From Ectocarpus siliculosus (taxonomy: Eukaryota; Sar; Phaeophyceae; Ectocarpales; Ectocarpaceae), in the NCBI GenBank assembly GCA_000310025.1, contig FN649742.1, positions 5,387,247 through 5,451,246 of the forward strand: 64,000 nt of DNA. Direction: 5' to 3'. This document shows positions 48,219-60,500 of the stretch, in pieces. Position numbers and translations under genes: made by a program. The notes below the pieces were generated by a model. The model worked only from the letters and a program-made list of their open reading frames with translations. It did no database searches and had not been told where the DNA came from. How positions within the stretch are numbered: position 1 is the first letter of the stretch; each line of letters opens with the position of its first letter.

Positions 48219-51200
48219 GCGACATAGCGGCGTATGTTTTTGGATGAATACACAAGACGCCTGGTGTTACCCATGTGCTAGTACTGGCAAGTTTCAACGA
48301 GAGGCACATGAGGAATTAGCTGCTGTTGTACGTGTTGCAGGAACGTATGAGTCCGGAGGTATTAGTACTGGCAAGTTTCAACGAGAGGCAAGTAAGTGAG
48401 GATTTGTCTGCTGTTGTACGTGTTGCAGGAACGTAGGAGTCGAGGAGGTATCGTTGTGGGGAACGGTTCCTTTCTGAATAATTGATTAGTTGACAGCTTT
48501 TTGGTCTGTTTGGGCTGTCCTAGCGACGAGGACGCATACGGTGTCACCGGCGGCCTCCAAACACAGCACACCGTGTGGAAAAGTCGTTTCCGGTGTACGA
48601 AACCCGACGTTTTTGAAGAAATTGCAGGTACTCCGTCGATTTTGTACGGATATCCGTGCGGTTTTGACGTTTTTTTCTGACGGATAACCGTCCTCAAGGA
48701 CACGGTTTTGCTCGGTTTATGCTACGGAGTATACAAAACCGCTCCGTGAAAATAACCGCACTACGGATTAACCGCTCCACACCGCTCCGTGACATGAGAA
48801 AAAAAAACGCTCCGCTCCGTGAGACTATTGCCCTCGGATAAACCGCTCCGCACCGCTCCGTGATATTTTCAAATATAAAAAACCGCTCCACACCGCTCCG
48901 TGGAACTAAAAAAAAAAAAAAACGCTCCGCGGAGCGGTTCTACTCCGTGAGTAACCCTGAGCAGCAGTCGCCTCCTGGCTTGGACGATGAGGGTGACCAC
49001 TCTCGGGTAGATGGAGAGGAAGTTCGGGCACCACCATTCCCAACCGTAGGGGAAGGATTCACCACAGCACCAACAGAGCTCGTAACAGCAACATCAACAG
49101 CAGCAGCAGCAGAAGCGGCAGTGGCGGCAGTACCCGTCCCGCAACCTCCCAGCAAAGGCAAGGGTGAAGACCGTGCTCATGAAGCCTCCCAAGTACGCGG
49201 GGGGGCAGCTCCAGCAGTGCTATCCTCTCAAATAGGTGAGGGGTTATTACCAGCATCAACAGCACTGGCAATGTCAGCGGCACCAGAGGCCGCAACAGGG
49301 GCAGCAACATCGGCACAACTCGCAGCAGTAGCAGCCGGAGTAGCCGCCGCCGCGGGGGCGGCAGCGGCGAGACCAGCAGCAAGCGGACGTCAAGACCACG
49401 TAGCGCGCCAACAAGGATGAGGAGGGGGGCTGAGCGGCCGTGGAGGAGGTAGAGGAGGGGGGATGAGCGGCCGTGGGGGAGGTGGGGGAGGGGGGCGACG
49501 GGCAGCAGCGCCAGGTCGTGGAGCAGCAGGAGGTGGGGCTGAAGGAGCCGCCGGTGGAGGGGCCGGCGATGATGATACTTCAACATCCAGTGCGCAGGAA
49601 CGCTTCTTTCAAGAAGTGAAGGACAAGATCGACCGGAGTATCACCCACGAGGGAGGTGGTGTGAAAGGCCGGTTCCCGTTTGACAACCCGCTCGTCCGTC
49701 CGAAGTGTGCCACTTTTCAACCATCACCAGGTACACCAGAGGAGTTGTTTTTTTTTGGAGGGGGGGGGGGGATAGCTCTGCCTATCTATCGTTCTTTTCG
49801 GATTAAATCGTCCAGGAAAAAAACATCCCGTCCCCCGGTAGGCTAACTTTTTTTTTCTCGCGTGCCTGATGTTCTGACATATCTACCTCAAATTTACGCG
49901 CGCCCAGGCCTACCGAAACTCGACCGGTTTTATCAGAAGGCAGTATTGGTATGGATACCGGAGTTCTTGTTCCCAGAGCTCCAGGCAGTTCCTTGTCCAG
50001 GATGTGGGGGCAAGGGCGCACCTGATGGCTGGAACCCTAAGGGGCCACGCCGGGTGTTCATGGAGCACGACGTGGCGTACATCATGGGGTTTCGGTAAGT
50101 TCAGCATGCGATGAAGAGTTTTCGCTCGATAAACTTGATCAGTCATGTTTTCGTGGCATTCGACGAATTCTAGGTTTCTTCTGGATATGAGTTGGTGTTG
50201 TGGTTTTCCGACGACATTGCTCGTGGTGCATGTTTTCTCCCATGCATGTGCAGGTACAAGTGTGCGAAGTGCGCGGAGTTCAACAAAGGCAAGCAGGAGG
50301 CGGAAAAGCGCGCAAGACGAGCTTCAACGCGTGGGATGCTGGGTGCCTCCGGCGTCTCCCCGAGTACATCTCCAAGGAGTTCCCTTTCCTTCTCACCAAG
50401 CGATCGGGCATTGAGATTCGCATGGTGGACCGGCTTGCAGATGATTTAGTGCATGGGAAGGGCTTCTCCGCTGCTGCCAAGAACATTTGTCAGGTGAATG
50501 TGCATTTTCTCATCTGCAGCGTCTTAAGATAACGGGTTGGTCTGGTCTTGGCTTTCCTAGCCTGCTCAAAACGTTTTCGGATGGTACCGCAAACGTTGCT
50601 GCGGGAAATGTCGGATCTCATAAGCGCCGACCCGTGCTACAACGAAAACGTGTCGCCCTCGTGATGCTGTTGCAGGCGCATACGACCAAGTTCATGGTGG
50701 ACCAGCTGAAGTACACCTCTCTGGTCAACTCACGGCGGACCAGCTCGGGCATCTTCCGCTCGGCCAACCTCGCCAAAACTCCGGAGAGGTTCGGCAGCTT
50801 TGATGACTCGACAAAGTACGGCGGTGCGGTCCCGTCGGAGCACTATTTGCGGGACGTGTGGCGGTTGTATTTCTCGAAACTCCCCGTGCTGGAGGTGGAT
50901 GGCGTGAGTTGGACCCTGGAGGAGTATCAGCACCGCTTGATGCAGCGCTGGGACGGAGAGGTTCTGGGTGGGGATGCTTCGTTTAAGTTTGCGAAGATCA
51001 TCCGGCTCGGGGCAAGAGCGGGCGAGGAGCGCTCAAGACCAGTGTACGGCTTGTTCACAGTGTTCAATGAATATGAGCAGGTGAATTTTTCTCCCGTCTC
51101 TGTTTCGTTCAATCATCTCCAAACCCTTTGTCTTGGTGCCATGTTTTCTGGAGCAATCACCCAAACATTATTCTCGTAGTATGTTGCGCTCATTCTCATG

Positions 51201-53442
51201 ACCCGAAAAACATTTCGTTGTGACACACGTGTGTTTTTATTTGAAGGTGGTCTGGCAGCGTCCGATGAAGACGGGTGCCTTGAGCGAGCTGGTGGAGGAG
51301 TTGAAGCTTTTTTTCATGCGATTCGTTCGCAATGGCTTCAAGGTTCCTACTCTGTGGAACACAGGTAATTTGCGAAATGATTGTAGACTTGCTTAGCTTT
51401 TCGAGGTTGTAGACCGGTGTCAGGCCTGCTATTTTCGCAGTGATTTTGCAGTATTGTCTCCTCAATCCTTTCCGGCCCCGTGGCGTGACGCGTGACGCAT
51501 AACTTTGTCAGATGACTGCTGTGATGACCGTCAACTGCTACAACGGGTATTTCGCGAGTTTGAGGAGGCAACGTGGATCAGTCTTTATCTGGAAGACGAG
51601 GTGGACGCCGGAGTTCAGTTGGAGCTCCTGCCATAGCTGGATCTGGAGTTCACCCCTGCCATCGTGTACGACCCGGAGGCGGTAGCCGCTGCCTGCGGCT
51701 CCCTCCGTCAGAGCATCACCCAAAATCGAGTGGAGGGAAAGATGGTGTGCGGAGCGGACGCAGAGTGGCAGTTTTCACCTCGTGGGCGGGAACCTGTAGC
51801 GACCTTCCAGATTGCGGCTTTGAGGGGGCCGTCGTTCCTCTTCCACCTGCAGAGAGGGAGCTCTGGTTTTACGAAGGAAACATTTCCCGCTCCCCTGAAG
51901 GCTCTTCTCGAGGACCCCAGCATCATCAAGGTGAGACAACAGCAACAGCACATGCGCGTGAGGTTTGAATGCGATAGATGTTGTATTCCATGTAGGTGCT
52001 GCTCTTGAAAGGTTGGTACGGCATATTTTAGCATGCGTCTTGTGAGCGTCTTCCTCATGATACAATTTTAACGCCGACTCGGCGACTCGATGTATCCTCG
52101 GTGCAGGCTGGTGTTGCCATCAACACGGATGCCACGCATATGCTCAACGACAATGGCGTGAAAATGGCGAGCACGGTGGACCTGCGTGTCCTCGCCGTTT
52201 CCAAGTTGGTGGTGACATCGTCTCGAACACTCGCCGGCTTGACGGCGTGCCTCCTGGGGAGGCAGCTGCTGAAAGACACCGTTCGATGCTCCCGTTGGGG
52301 GAGCCCTCGACTCTCCGATGAACAGCGAGACTACGCCATCAGGGACGCCGTTGCCTCGGCACTCTTGTACGAGGCCATCCACAAGAACAAGGACCCGATC
52401 ACGTCCGTGCCTTCTTCACCGTTCGACCCGGCTATCGGCTTGAAGGTGAGCGCCTTCGCATTGTGCTATCGGCCGTACTTTGATGTTGACCGACCACAAA
52501 AGATCATGGCAGGTTCCAAATTTGTGCTCAAACCCAAGCAACAACGCTTGTCCTCGTTATTTTGCCCTCTGCGCGTACTACAGGTGCGCCTCTACAACGC
52601 GAGCCATTCCGCCTGCGTGGCGGTAGGTCACGTGGTGTCCGACGCCACCGCGGAGGCCGCCCTTCGTCACTGGCAAAGTTCTGTGTCTGTGTTCTGCGGC
52701 AGGGGCGGCGGGGGCGACGGGGGCGGCGGGGGCGGCGCGGGCGGCGTTGCCGCAGTTCAGGGCCTGCACCGAATGCGGACACCACAAGGGTGCATACCCT
52801 GCTGAACACCCTGGGAATCGCCGTGGACATAAGGCGAAAGGTTCAGCGCCCCAGCCCGACGTTGAACCGGCGAAAAAATGTTCAGTGGACCAGAGCTTGC
52901 GGCGCCCAGAGTCGGACAAAGTCTGGAACCCGAAGCAAAGAAAGAGGACGTTTTTGCCCTGCCCGTGCGATGTATGCAAGAGCTCATACGCACACGTGGA
53001 GGATGGTGATGGTTAGCCTGTACTGCCGGGTCGAGAAGAGCTGGACACATTACAAAAAATGTAAATATTTGCCTACCGGTTCGAAAGGCCGTTCGGTCAG
53101 TTAAAAGTGCACTGCTTGTGCGGCAGTCGCCCAGAATTTTGGATGGTGAAGGAAATTACAAACGGCCCACGATTGAGGCAGCAGATACAGCACCACGGCT
53201 GCCCAGGCGATGTGTGTGTGTGTGTGGTGTGTTTTTTTTTTTCCGGCACCATCTGCCGTCTTTCAACAACGATATTGAGTTGGACGGTATGCTAGACGTG
53301 CCTGAGAATGCAGTGCAAGAAACCGTTTCTAAATCGGCTCACAGTTCGAGGAGAAAAGCCTACAAACAGCAGTGGATCAGAGGTGTGTCCGGAAAAAAAA
53401 AAAAAAACAGCCAAACTCTGTGCAAACGCCTCCAAACATTTT

Positions 53443-53515
53443 TTCGCGCTTCGCGCGATTTTTTATTTATTACGTCCCCGGCTAGCCCTACCTATGGGCC
53501 CTGAGCCAGAATTGT
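53443..53515 (+). repeat. Repeat end shared with 33.7 kb
   Basis: TTCGCGCTTCGCGCGA, AT-rich tract, GCCCTACCTATGGGCC and CTGAGCCAG. Its 11-mer GCCCTACCTAT is inverted at 44811-44821, left of the exonuclease pseudogene. Confidence 0.55.
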
Positions 53516-53682
53516 GGGGTTCTGGATTCGTGCTCCCTGCTTGGTGCTGGTCGTGCGTGGTGTATCTGCGTGTCTGAGCCATGCGAGTCGTCGCACATGA
53601 AGGAATAAATCAGCACTCCACTTCTTGAACGTCTAGCGAAAACCCCGTAAATGCTATGTACCTCTAACAAACGTCACACCTA

Positions 53683-53914
53683 TATGTACTCCCCAAACCC
53701 AAAAACATTAATTAAATCAAACACCCCCATATACATGTATTATTTTTATGTACTCCCTAAACCCAAAAACAATTAATTAAATCAAACACCCCTTTATATA
53801 ATATTGGTATGTACTCCCCAAACCCAAAAACAATTAATTAAATCAAACACCCCTATATTTTATATGTACTCCCCAAACCCAAAAACAATTAATTAAATCA
53901 AACACCCCTATATT
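53683..53914. repeat. Minisatellite, 4 units of 55-64 bp
   Basis: Each unit starts TATGTACTCCCCAAACCC (CCCTAA in the second) and continues AAAAACAATTAATTAAATCA with AACACCCC. Unit starts are 53683, 53747, 53808 and 53863. The length differences lie in the TATA-rich end of each unit. Confidence 0.93.
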
Positions 53915-55825
53915 TATTTATGTATGTATTTATTCTTGTATTTACTAATATTATGCATCATTACATACATGTGGCCACCCGCCCCCCCATTTATATGCGT
54001 ATGGGGGGGGTTTCTTGCCGCTAGTAGATACAGGCATACGGCGGAGAAGAAACTTCCCTCCGAAAATACCAGCTCGCAACAGCTTCAACTTTCCATCCCC
54101 GAGAAGAGAGACTGCCGCTGCTGCTTTGTGATGATGATGCCTTCTATCGCGTCGATTGGTTTGATTGAGATACTTCCTTTCGCTTGCCGACGTACCCACT
54201 GTATGCACTACTCATAGTAAATCTACCGCTGTGTGTGGCGCTGCCCATGCGTCTCCTAATTTACCACCGCGCGTTGTGTCCTCACGGCATTTGGTGGTTT
54301 TGTCGTGATGTGACGCTCTTCTTGTGACCGACCGGTGGTTGGTCTGGTGTAGTCACAAACTCCCCACCACTCGGTCTAGACTGTTAAAAGCAAGTTAAAA
54401 GTTCACAGAGATAACGCCTATCATTTCGAGAATGAATTTGTGAAATCGATTACCACTTACTTACGTCAATTAGACTATCTTTTTTTTTCTTTTGGGGGGG
54501 CGTTCTCGAACTTGCGAAGAAAAGCAAAAACACGTGGTAGTACCCTACTACCTGGGAACCTGCCGACAGAGAGATGGGACGCCTACAGAGAATGAAGAGG
54601 ACGGGAAAACTGATGATACAAGTAAGTGGCGATCAGAAGTTGTGAGAGAGGGGGGTTGGCATGGTCTCCACAGCGCCGTTCATTGCCGGATTGTTGTATA
54701 TCGTTGCAGCACAAAAAAAAAAAACGGTTCGTTATCCTCGCGTCAGGCACGGCACATACATGCATGCATATGCGTCACATGTAGACGATCAGCCAGGTCA
54801 TTGCGTAACGAATTAGTATTACGTGAGCGTGACGCTGTTCGTTGTTGTGCCCTCGAGCAGACGAAGCGCGAGCGAGCCCAGATTGATTTCGCCAAAAAGC
54901 AGCTACTGTAGATACTGCGCGCGCACACATGCCGTATCAGTTTCTGATGCCTGTGTCCATGGCGGTAAGGTAACGCCACTCATCATATCGTGAAAGAAAG
55001 AAAACGATACCACTTAATTAATACAGTATGCATACCGTTCTTTGGTGCTGCGTGTTGGTCGTACACGTGCAAGTAAACATTATCGCATTAGAGAGAGGAC
55101 GTAAATAGCCAGTCAGTACAGAAACCAATCAACTGTCAAATGCGGCACAAGAGAGACGGCCCGGCCCGCTTTTACTTCGGGGACCGGCGGTGTCCTACAA
55201 CTCCTTTCACAACCCAGCGCTAACCGGAGAGTGACGAGACGGACAGTTTCACAATATAGAAACTTGAACTTTCGACAGCAACAACACCAGTACTGTAGTC
55301 TCATCACCCAAACCTCTCCTGCAACAGGACTATAATATGCTCCCACAACATGAAATAGCACATAATATCTAGGTTACAAGAGAATTTTCAGCCTTGTACC
55401 GACAGGTAGCCGAATTGTGCACCTTTTTGAAACAAACGCGGCGCGTTACGAAGTCAACAGACACCATAACCAACCATGATGACACCAACACCCACGCAAA
55501 TCGAACATCCAACACGAACCAATACACACACAAAACGAGGAAACAGTGAAGAGAGAGACAGAGAAGGAGACGAAAGCAGAGCGAAACATCAACCAAGCAG
55601 AGAAAAACTTACAAGAATCTTCCGACACCGCCCATGACTGGACGACTCCGCACCTATCGCCCAAGAGCACATGATCTAGGCAGAATATCTAAAACAAAGC
55701 GCAATCTAGCAGTACGGGATTCGGAACCTCGCTACACCAGACTAATCCTCGAGCGAGAGAGAGCATACAAACACGAGCGTTGCTTTCACGTTCGGGATGC
55801 AAGTGCCGTGAAACACTCACTCAAT

Positions 55826-55859
<34 letters not shown>

Positions 55860-57542
55860 TAGGCTCGAGCAAACAAAATCAACATCCTCAACCGCAAAAT
55901 ATTGCAGCTGAGGTAAACACAGATACGAACGCCAATCGATCTGTCAACTTGCCAAAACAAAAAATACCCAACTATGCCAGTTTTCTTTTCGGCAAAATTT
56001 CTTGTACAAACATACCAACCATCACATTCGACAGCATATTGTACTCTCCCTCGTCGAGAATCCCCCGTTGGCTCAGCACCAAATCATTCAACAGGCCACA
56101 GTACACCTTGATCCATCAGTCGAAACGAACCAAATAACTGCGGTAACAAGTAAACACCCCCTCGACTTGAGAACCAAGCCAAGCCAAAAACAAATTCCGC
56201 CGCAAAATTGAGAACTTTCTGTTCGTTCATCCTACATCCCCTCCCGTTGCATGAGATAACGATTAACAATCACGTCAAAACGAACCTACATGTAACGGCT
56301 TGTTTTTCGCGCATTGCGGCGTCGCCAAAGCGAACGGAGCTAGAGAGACCTTCCCGCTCCGACTCCAGGCACGCAACACAGACAACCAAACCACCCCTCA
56401 CACGATCCTGTCCCAATAGGCGCATCTTTACCCCGACGTTCAAGTCCGCCCTGATGATCTTATCCTGCAACTCATGTTCCCTGCCAATCCGAAGTACAGA
56501 ATCGAAGTTACGCCGCCACGTGCTAAGCTAAGCCAGCATACGGTCCAATTAAAGACATGAACGAAAAAGGAACTAAAAACTTGTCATGAAAAATCCAGCA
56601 AGACAAGGACAAAAATAACGAGAACCGTCCATCCCTACACCATATTGCTACAAAATTCTCAGAGGGGCATGGGTGGGCCAATCAGAACCAGACCAACTAC
56701 CAACCAATGAAAAGCAAGGAGAGGGAAACGGTTTCGCACGCGTCGACCGCACCACAGCGTATGCACATAGCATCGCAGAGAGCCGAGGATAGGAGCGTTG
56801 GTGTTGCTGCTGCTTGCAGCGTGCGCATGTTTCCTCCTACCCCCAAAGCAACACCTGCGAAACGTCCTTCCTTGAGATCTCGGATCCTCTTCCTGACCTC
56901 CTGTGCCCAGTGTCTAAATCGTGGACGAGAGAACAGCAGACCCTAACCTAACCCATATAATACCATGGCAGTACCGCCCCTTCTCTGGGTGCAAAGGGCA
57001 AGAAAGTGCGGTACTTCGGCCGCCATCCGTGCGCCCCAACGGTACTTCGGCAACTACCATCGCACGAGAGCATCAGTGTTCGTCAAAGCTTCATGATGCC
57101 CCGGCTTTCTTCCACTCCACCATCCATGGCGGGCGGGGGCGGCGGCAGCTGTATTACCTTTGTTACCGCGCCCTTCCTTACCCTCCCCCCTCTCCTTCAA
57201 CTACAAAACACCACAACACCAGCACAAGTACACGCCACAACCTAGAGCAATGGGCGGCGCAAGTACGCTACAGCAGTATTAAAAACGTCAGTCGACTCCA
57301 AAGAGAGAACCAAGAGAGAAAGACCCGGTCTCCCCGTACGCCGCTAACTATAATAACGCATTCCGAACTACCGTTCTCGAAAAAGCGTTCGCGACATGGA
57401 GGGGAGGCGTGGGCATTTCGTAGCTCACACGCTTCACCACCAGAGAGAAATAAGCGAGTGACGTGACGTGACCGGAGTGATAGCGACCGAAACACGAGAG
57501 CGACAACGAAGGCGTATATGTGTGTCTTAGGCCCGCCTCCCT

Positions 57543-60500
57543 TTACATCGGCTCGGCCTTAGTCTCGTCCGCAGCCCCACCGCTACCCTTAGCCGGTGCT
57601 GCTGCCCGCGCCCCGGCGACCGCGTTCCTCTTGCCGAACTTGCTCATCAACAACCCGCCGCACAGAAGGATAACGATCCCTACCCCGGCACCAGCGGCGG
57701 CCGCCACCCACCACGTGTCCTCGGGGTCCACCGAGCCGTCGCCTCCGCTGCCGCCGCCGACAGTGGCCCTCTCCTCGGCGGTGGTATCGTCGGTACCTTC
57801 GTCGGCACTCAGGTTGTAACCGTATCCGGCAACCCCCTCGATACTATTATATGGTTGTGTTTTGCGATCCAGAACAAGTGGGATGAAGAGGGTACGGAAC
57901 AGGATGGGCATCAAAGGGTTGTTGATAAGCACGTTGTGGTCATGGTCGGGAGCAAGCGGGGGGCATGTCCAGAGAGGGAAGGAAGACAGGCACACAGGTT
58001 AGGCAACATGCCATGCAAAAGGCGACAATGTATCTTCAAACACAGTATGTCGTACTCTATACACCAACACACGAAAACGTGAGGCAGCCTATCAGCTAGC
58101 AGTCCCAGGTTTTCTGGAGTTGCGCGAAAGGCGTTCGTTCGGTAAAGTGGCGAACGAAAATTTCCTTATTTTTATGGATGAGCATGTCGTCGTTGCAACA
58201 CATCGAGTGCTGAGTGGGCATAGCACAGAACAGCTGGCCCGTTCCAACACAGCCCGACAACGTGTAGGGCATGTAGCGCGGTGGTGCCCTCACAGTGTGA
58301 GTCTTGACTTTGATGCTTGCTCCGGGGCCAACACGCGGCATTGCTAATGAAGCAAAAACACAAAGGCAAAAATCCACTATTTATAATAAGAGTCTTCGTT
58401 GGAGGAACACACCAGGCCACGAAACGAAAACAATGTCAAGAAGTGCAATATGAGTCTTGATTGGATACTCCGAGGCTTACACGCGGGGCTACAAAGACGT
58501 AAAGTTTCGAGGACTCAAAAAAATTTCTCCGTCAGGACAAGGACAAGGACATGACCGGCGGATGGCCTCTTCTCACCCACAAGTTCCAGCGGCAAGCGCG
58601 ATCGGGTCTTCGTTGGGACCCTCGCCCCCGTCGATATCAGCGACGGCCATCACTCCAGTGTCGCTGTGGGAGTTGACGTGGCAGTGCATGGCCACGTGGC
58701 CACCGTAGCGCTCCGTGCGGAACCGGACGACCGCCAGAGTCGCTGAAAAAAAACAATAAAACAAGGGGTGCACGCCAGATTGATCAACCAAGCGCAAAAA
58801 ACAACAAGAAACGCAAACAAAACACGCGCGATGTTACGCGAACACCAGGAACAGTAAGTGTCTGGTGGCAGCGATGTACAGTACCGCATCAACCGCCGCG
58901 GTGCCATCGTGCGTGAACATGGGCTGCGTGCACTGCAGCAGCAGTACTACTACATGCACTCTACCCAGGGTTTGTGTTAACGAGGAGAGTGCTGTAGCGT
59001 GCCAGTGCCAGAGAGAGCAGCTCAGAGACCGGGAGCAAGAAGGACACAACACCTATAACCCAATTTCGTGTACTTGTAGACTGTTCGGGGCCACTACAAC
59101 AACGCTGGGTTAGTCATGCACAAGCCTTGTATGCCTGCTGCGCACACGTAGCGGTGGATTGCCAGCCTCAGGAGCTGCCAACAAGTCGACCTTCCCCTTA
59201 CTCTTCGTCCAGCAAACACACCACACCACACCACACCACACCACACCAACGCGCGGGCGACTCACTCGAAACGGTGTCCACCCAGTCACCGACGTGGTTC
59301 CAGCCCGGTACCAGCGCCGGTCCGTCCACAGTGGCGAACTGCATGTGGTTCACGTGCATGTGGAAGGGGTGTTGTTCCGACCCCTCCAACAGCCATTCCT
59401 GAATCTCGTCAACGGTCATGTTCACCACGAAGTTTTCGGGCCCGCTGTAGTACTCGTCTCCGATCGTCTCTCGAACCAAGAGGCCCAGTGTCTCGCCATC
59501 CAAGGTTGCGTTGACCAAGTCTTGGAGGTAGTAGGGCCTGGGGTGCGGCGCGGCGCGGCGTGCGACGTTACATCAGAGGCAGCCAGACACCACTCAAGAA
59601 AATAACGAAAAAAATAATCACCCGTGTTGCTCTATTTATTAGGCTGGTTTCTTGTTATGTGTTGATCTTTTCTCTTCTCTGTGGAGGTAAACTCAACGTC
59701 AATTACTTATGGTTCAGTGTTGGGTCCATAACTGACCAACTTGTCAAGCGTCAAGTGTTGATGTTTGTAGGCCTGGAGTTCTCGACTCCCAGGTACTTCA
59801 GTAGTACGCTCCATCTATACTTGTATGGGAAGTGACGTCGCACGACCATCAAGAACGGTAACCAAGAATTGTCGAAAAGACGTAGTGGCCGCAGCGGTGT
59901 CCGAAGAGGCATGCGGGTGGCAAGTGGCAAGGCGCCACCGCCCGTTTGAGGGGCGGGACTGCTGTGGAGAGTGTGGTGTCGAGTGTTCCACGCCCACGCA
60001 TATATCCATAGATAAATAGCCAGATAATCACGGTAATCCATAACACAACTGGTACATCACCGGCCACACGAACACAAAATGTGCGTCTGGTGTGTGTGTA
60101 TATGTGTCATACTCCAAGAGCAGCAACGTTAACGCAAAGACATGGCATCTTCGTTTCAGATACAGCAATCAGAATCGATCGATCCCCCGGTGCAGGTGTT
60201 CGCAAAAGCAAACCGACCAACTCCTACACGCTTACGCGCCAGCAGGAGCACGGCTAGACGACAACCTACAGGCTACAGACAGCCACCACCAGCAAACGCG
60301 TATCCTTCCGTCGTTGCCGCAGAAAACAGACACACCTGCATGGCGTCCAGGTGTCCAAGTCATCATCCGGAGAGGATGAACCTCCCTCCACATACAAGGC
60401 CGCTAGAGGCGTGGTCGAATTGATGCTGCGCGTCGACTCGATCCTAAACTCGAAGTCCCCGGCCACCGAGCACCGGACGGCAGTGTCAACCCTGTGCAAC

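Larger units (their letters stand above)
45363..48959. mobile_element. Palindromic hAT-like element with BED-finger genes (3.6 kb)
   Basis: The arms 45365-46998 and 47319-48951 are near-identical inverted copies of about 1.63 kb, around a spacer of about 320 bp. The right end is CTCCGTGAGTAACCCTG. The same end also occurs inside, at 47302-47318. The left end is shortened (TGCTCACGGAGTAG). So a roughly 1.96-kb element (45363-47318) seems to have gained an inverted partial copy of itself. Subterminal CACGGAGCGG(T) motifs repeat many times near both ends and in the spacer. The flanks are AGCAGCAC (45355-45362) and AGCAGCAG (48960-48967), a 7/8 target duplication of hAT length. Each arm encodes one BED-finger protein and no transposase catalytic domain was seen, so the element is probably non-autonomous. 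Confidence 0.85.
45153..53016 (+). pseudogene. Decayed DUF6729-like + WRN-type 3'-5' exonuclease gene
   Basis: Exons in order: 45153-45362, then after the inserted element 48968-49730, 49908-50094, 50254-50493, 50676-51080, 51247-51364, 51512-51930, 52107-52445 and 52584 to about 53016. The N-terminal 300 or so residues are Ser/Ala/Gly-rich. A zinc-cluster region follows with CPGCGGKG, YKCAKC, FNAWD and FPFLLTKRSG, like fungal and algal DUF6729 proteins (name from memory). The C-terminal part is a DEDD exonuclease of the RNase D/WRN group: motif I GADAEWQF, motif II GVAINTD, motif III SDEQRDYAIRDA. A C..CGHH-type finger ends it. Damage: in-frame TGA (49418-49420), in-frame TAG (51634-51636), a frameshift between about 50285 and 50318, a frame change in the GGC-rich repeat near 52700, and the 3.6-kb insertion. 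Such genes are often multicopy and may be transposon-borne. Confidence 0.82.
53017..57542. other. Intergenic region with repeats
   Basis: No gene supported. It holds the repeat end at 53443-53515, a four-unit minisatellite (53683-53914), a (GA)n run at about 55836-55859 and several homopolymer runs. The ORF at 55634-56137 is low in complexity and has no recognisable motif. The 3' UTR of the multicopper oxidase gene lies at the right edge. Confidence 0.5.

Noticed and set aside
53683-53914. CRISPR-like repeat array
   Set aside because: The repeats are long, spacers are only variable TATA tails, and the genome is eukaryotic.
55634-56137. 167-residue plus-strand ORF
   Set aside because: Low complexity with a GA run, no motif, no coding-like third-position bias seen.
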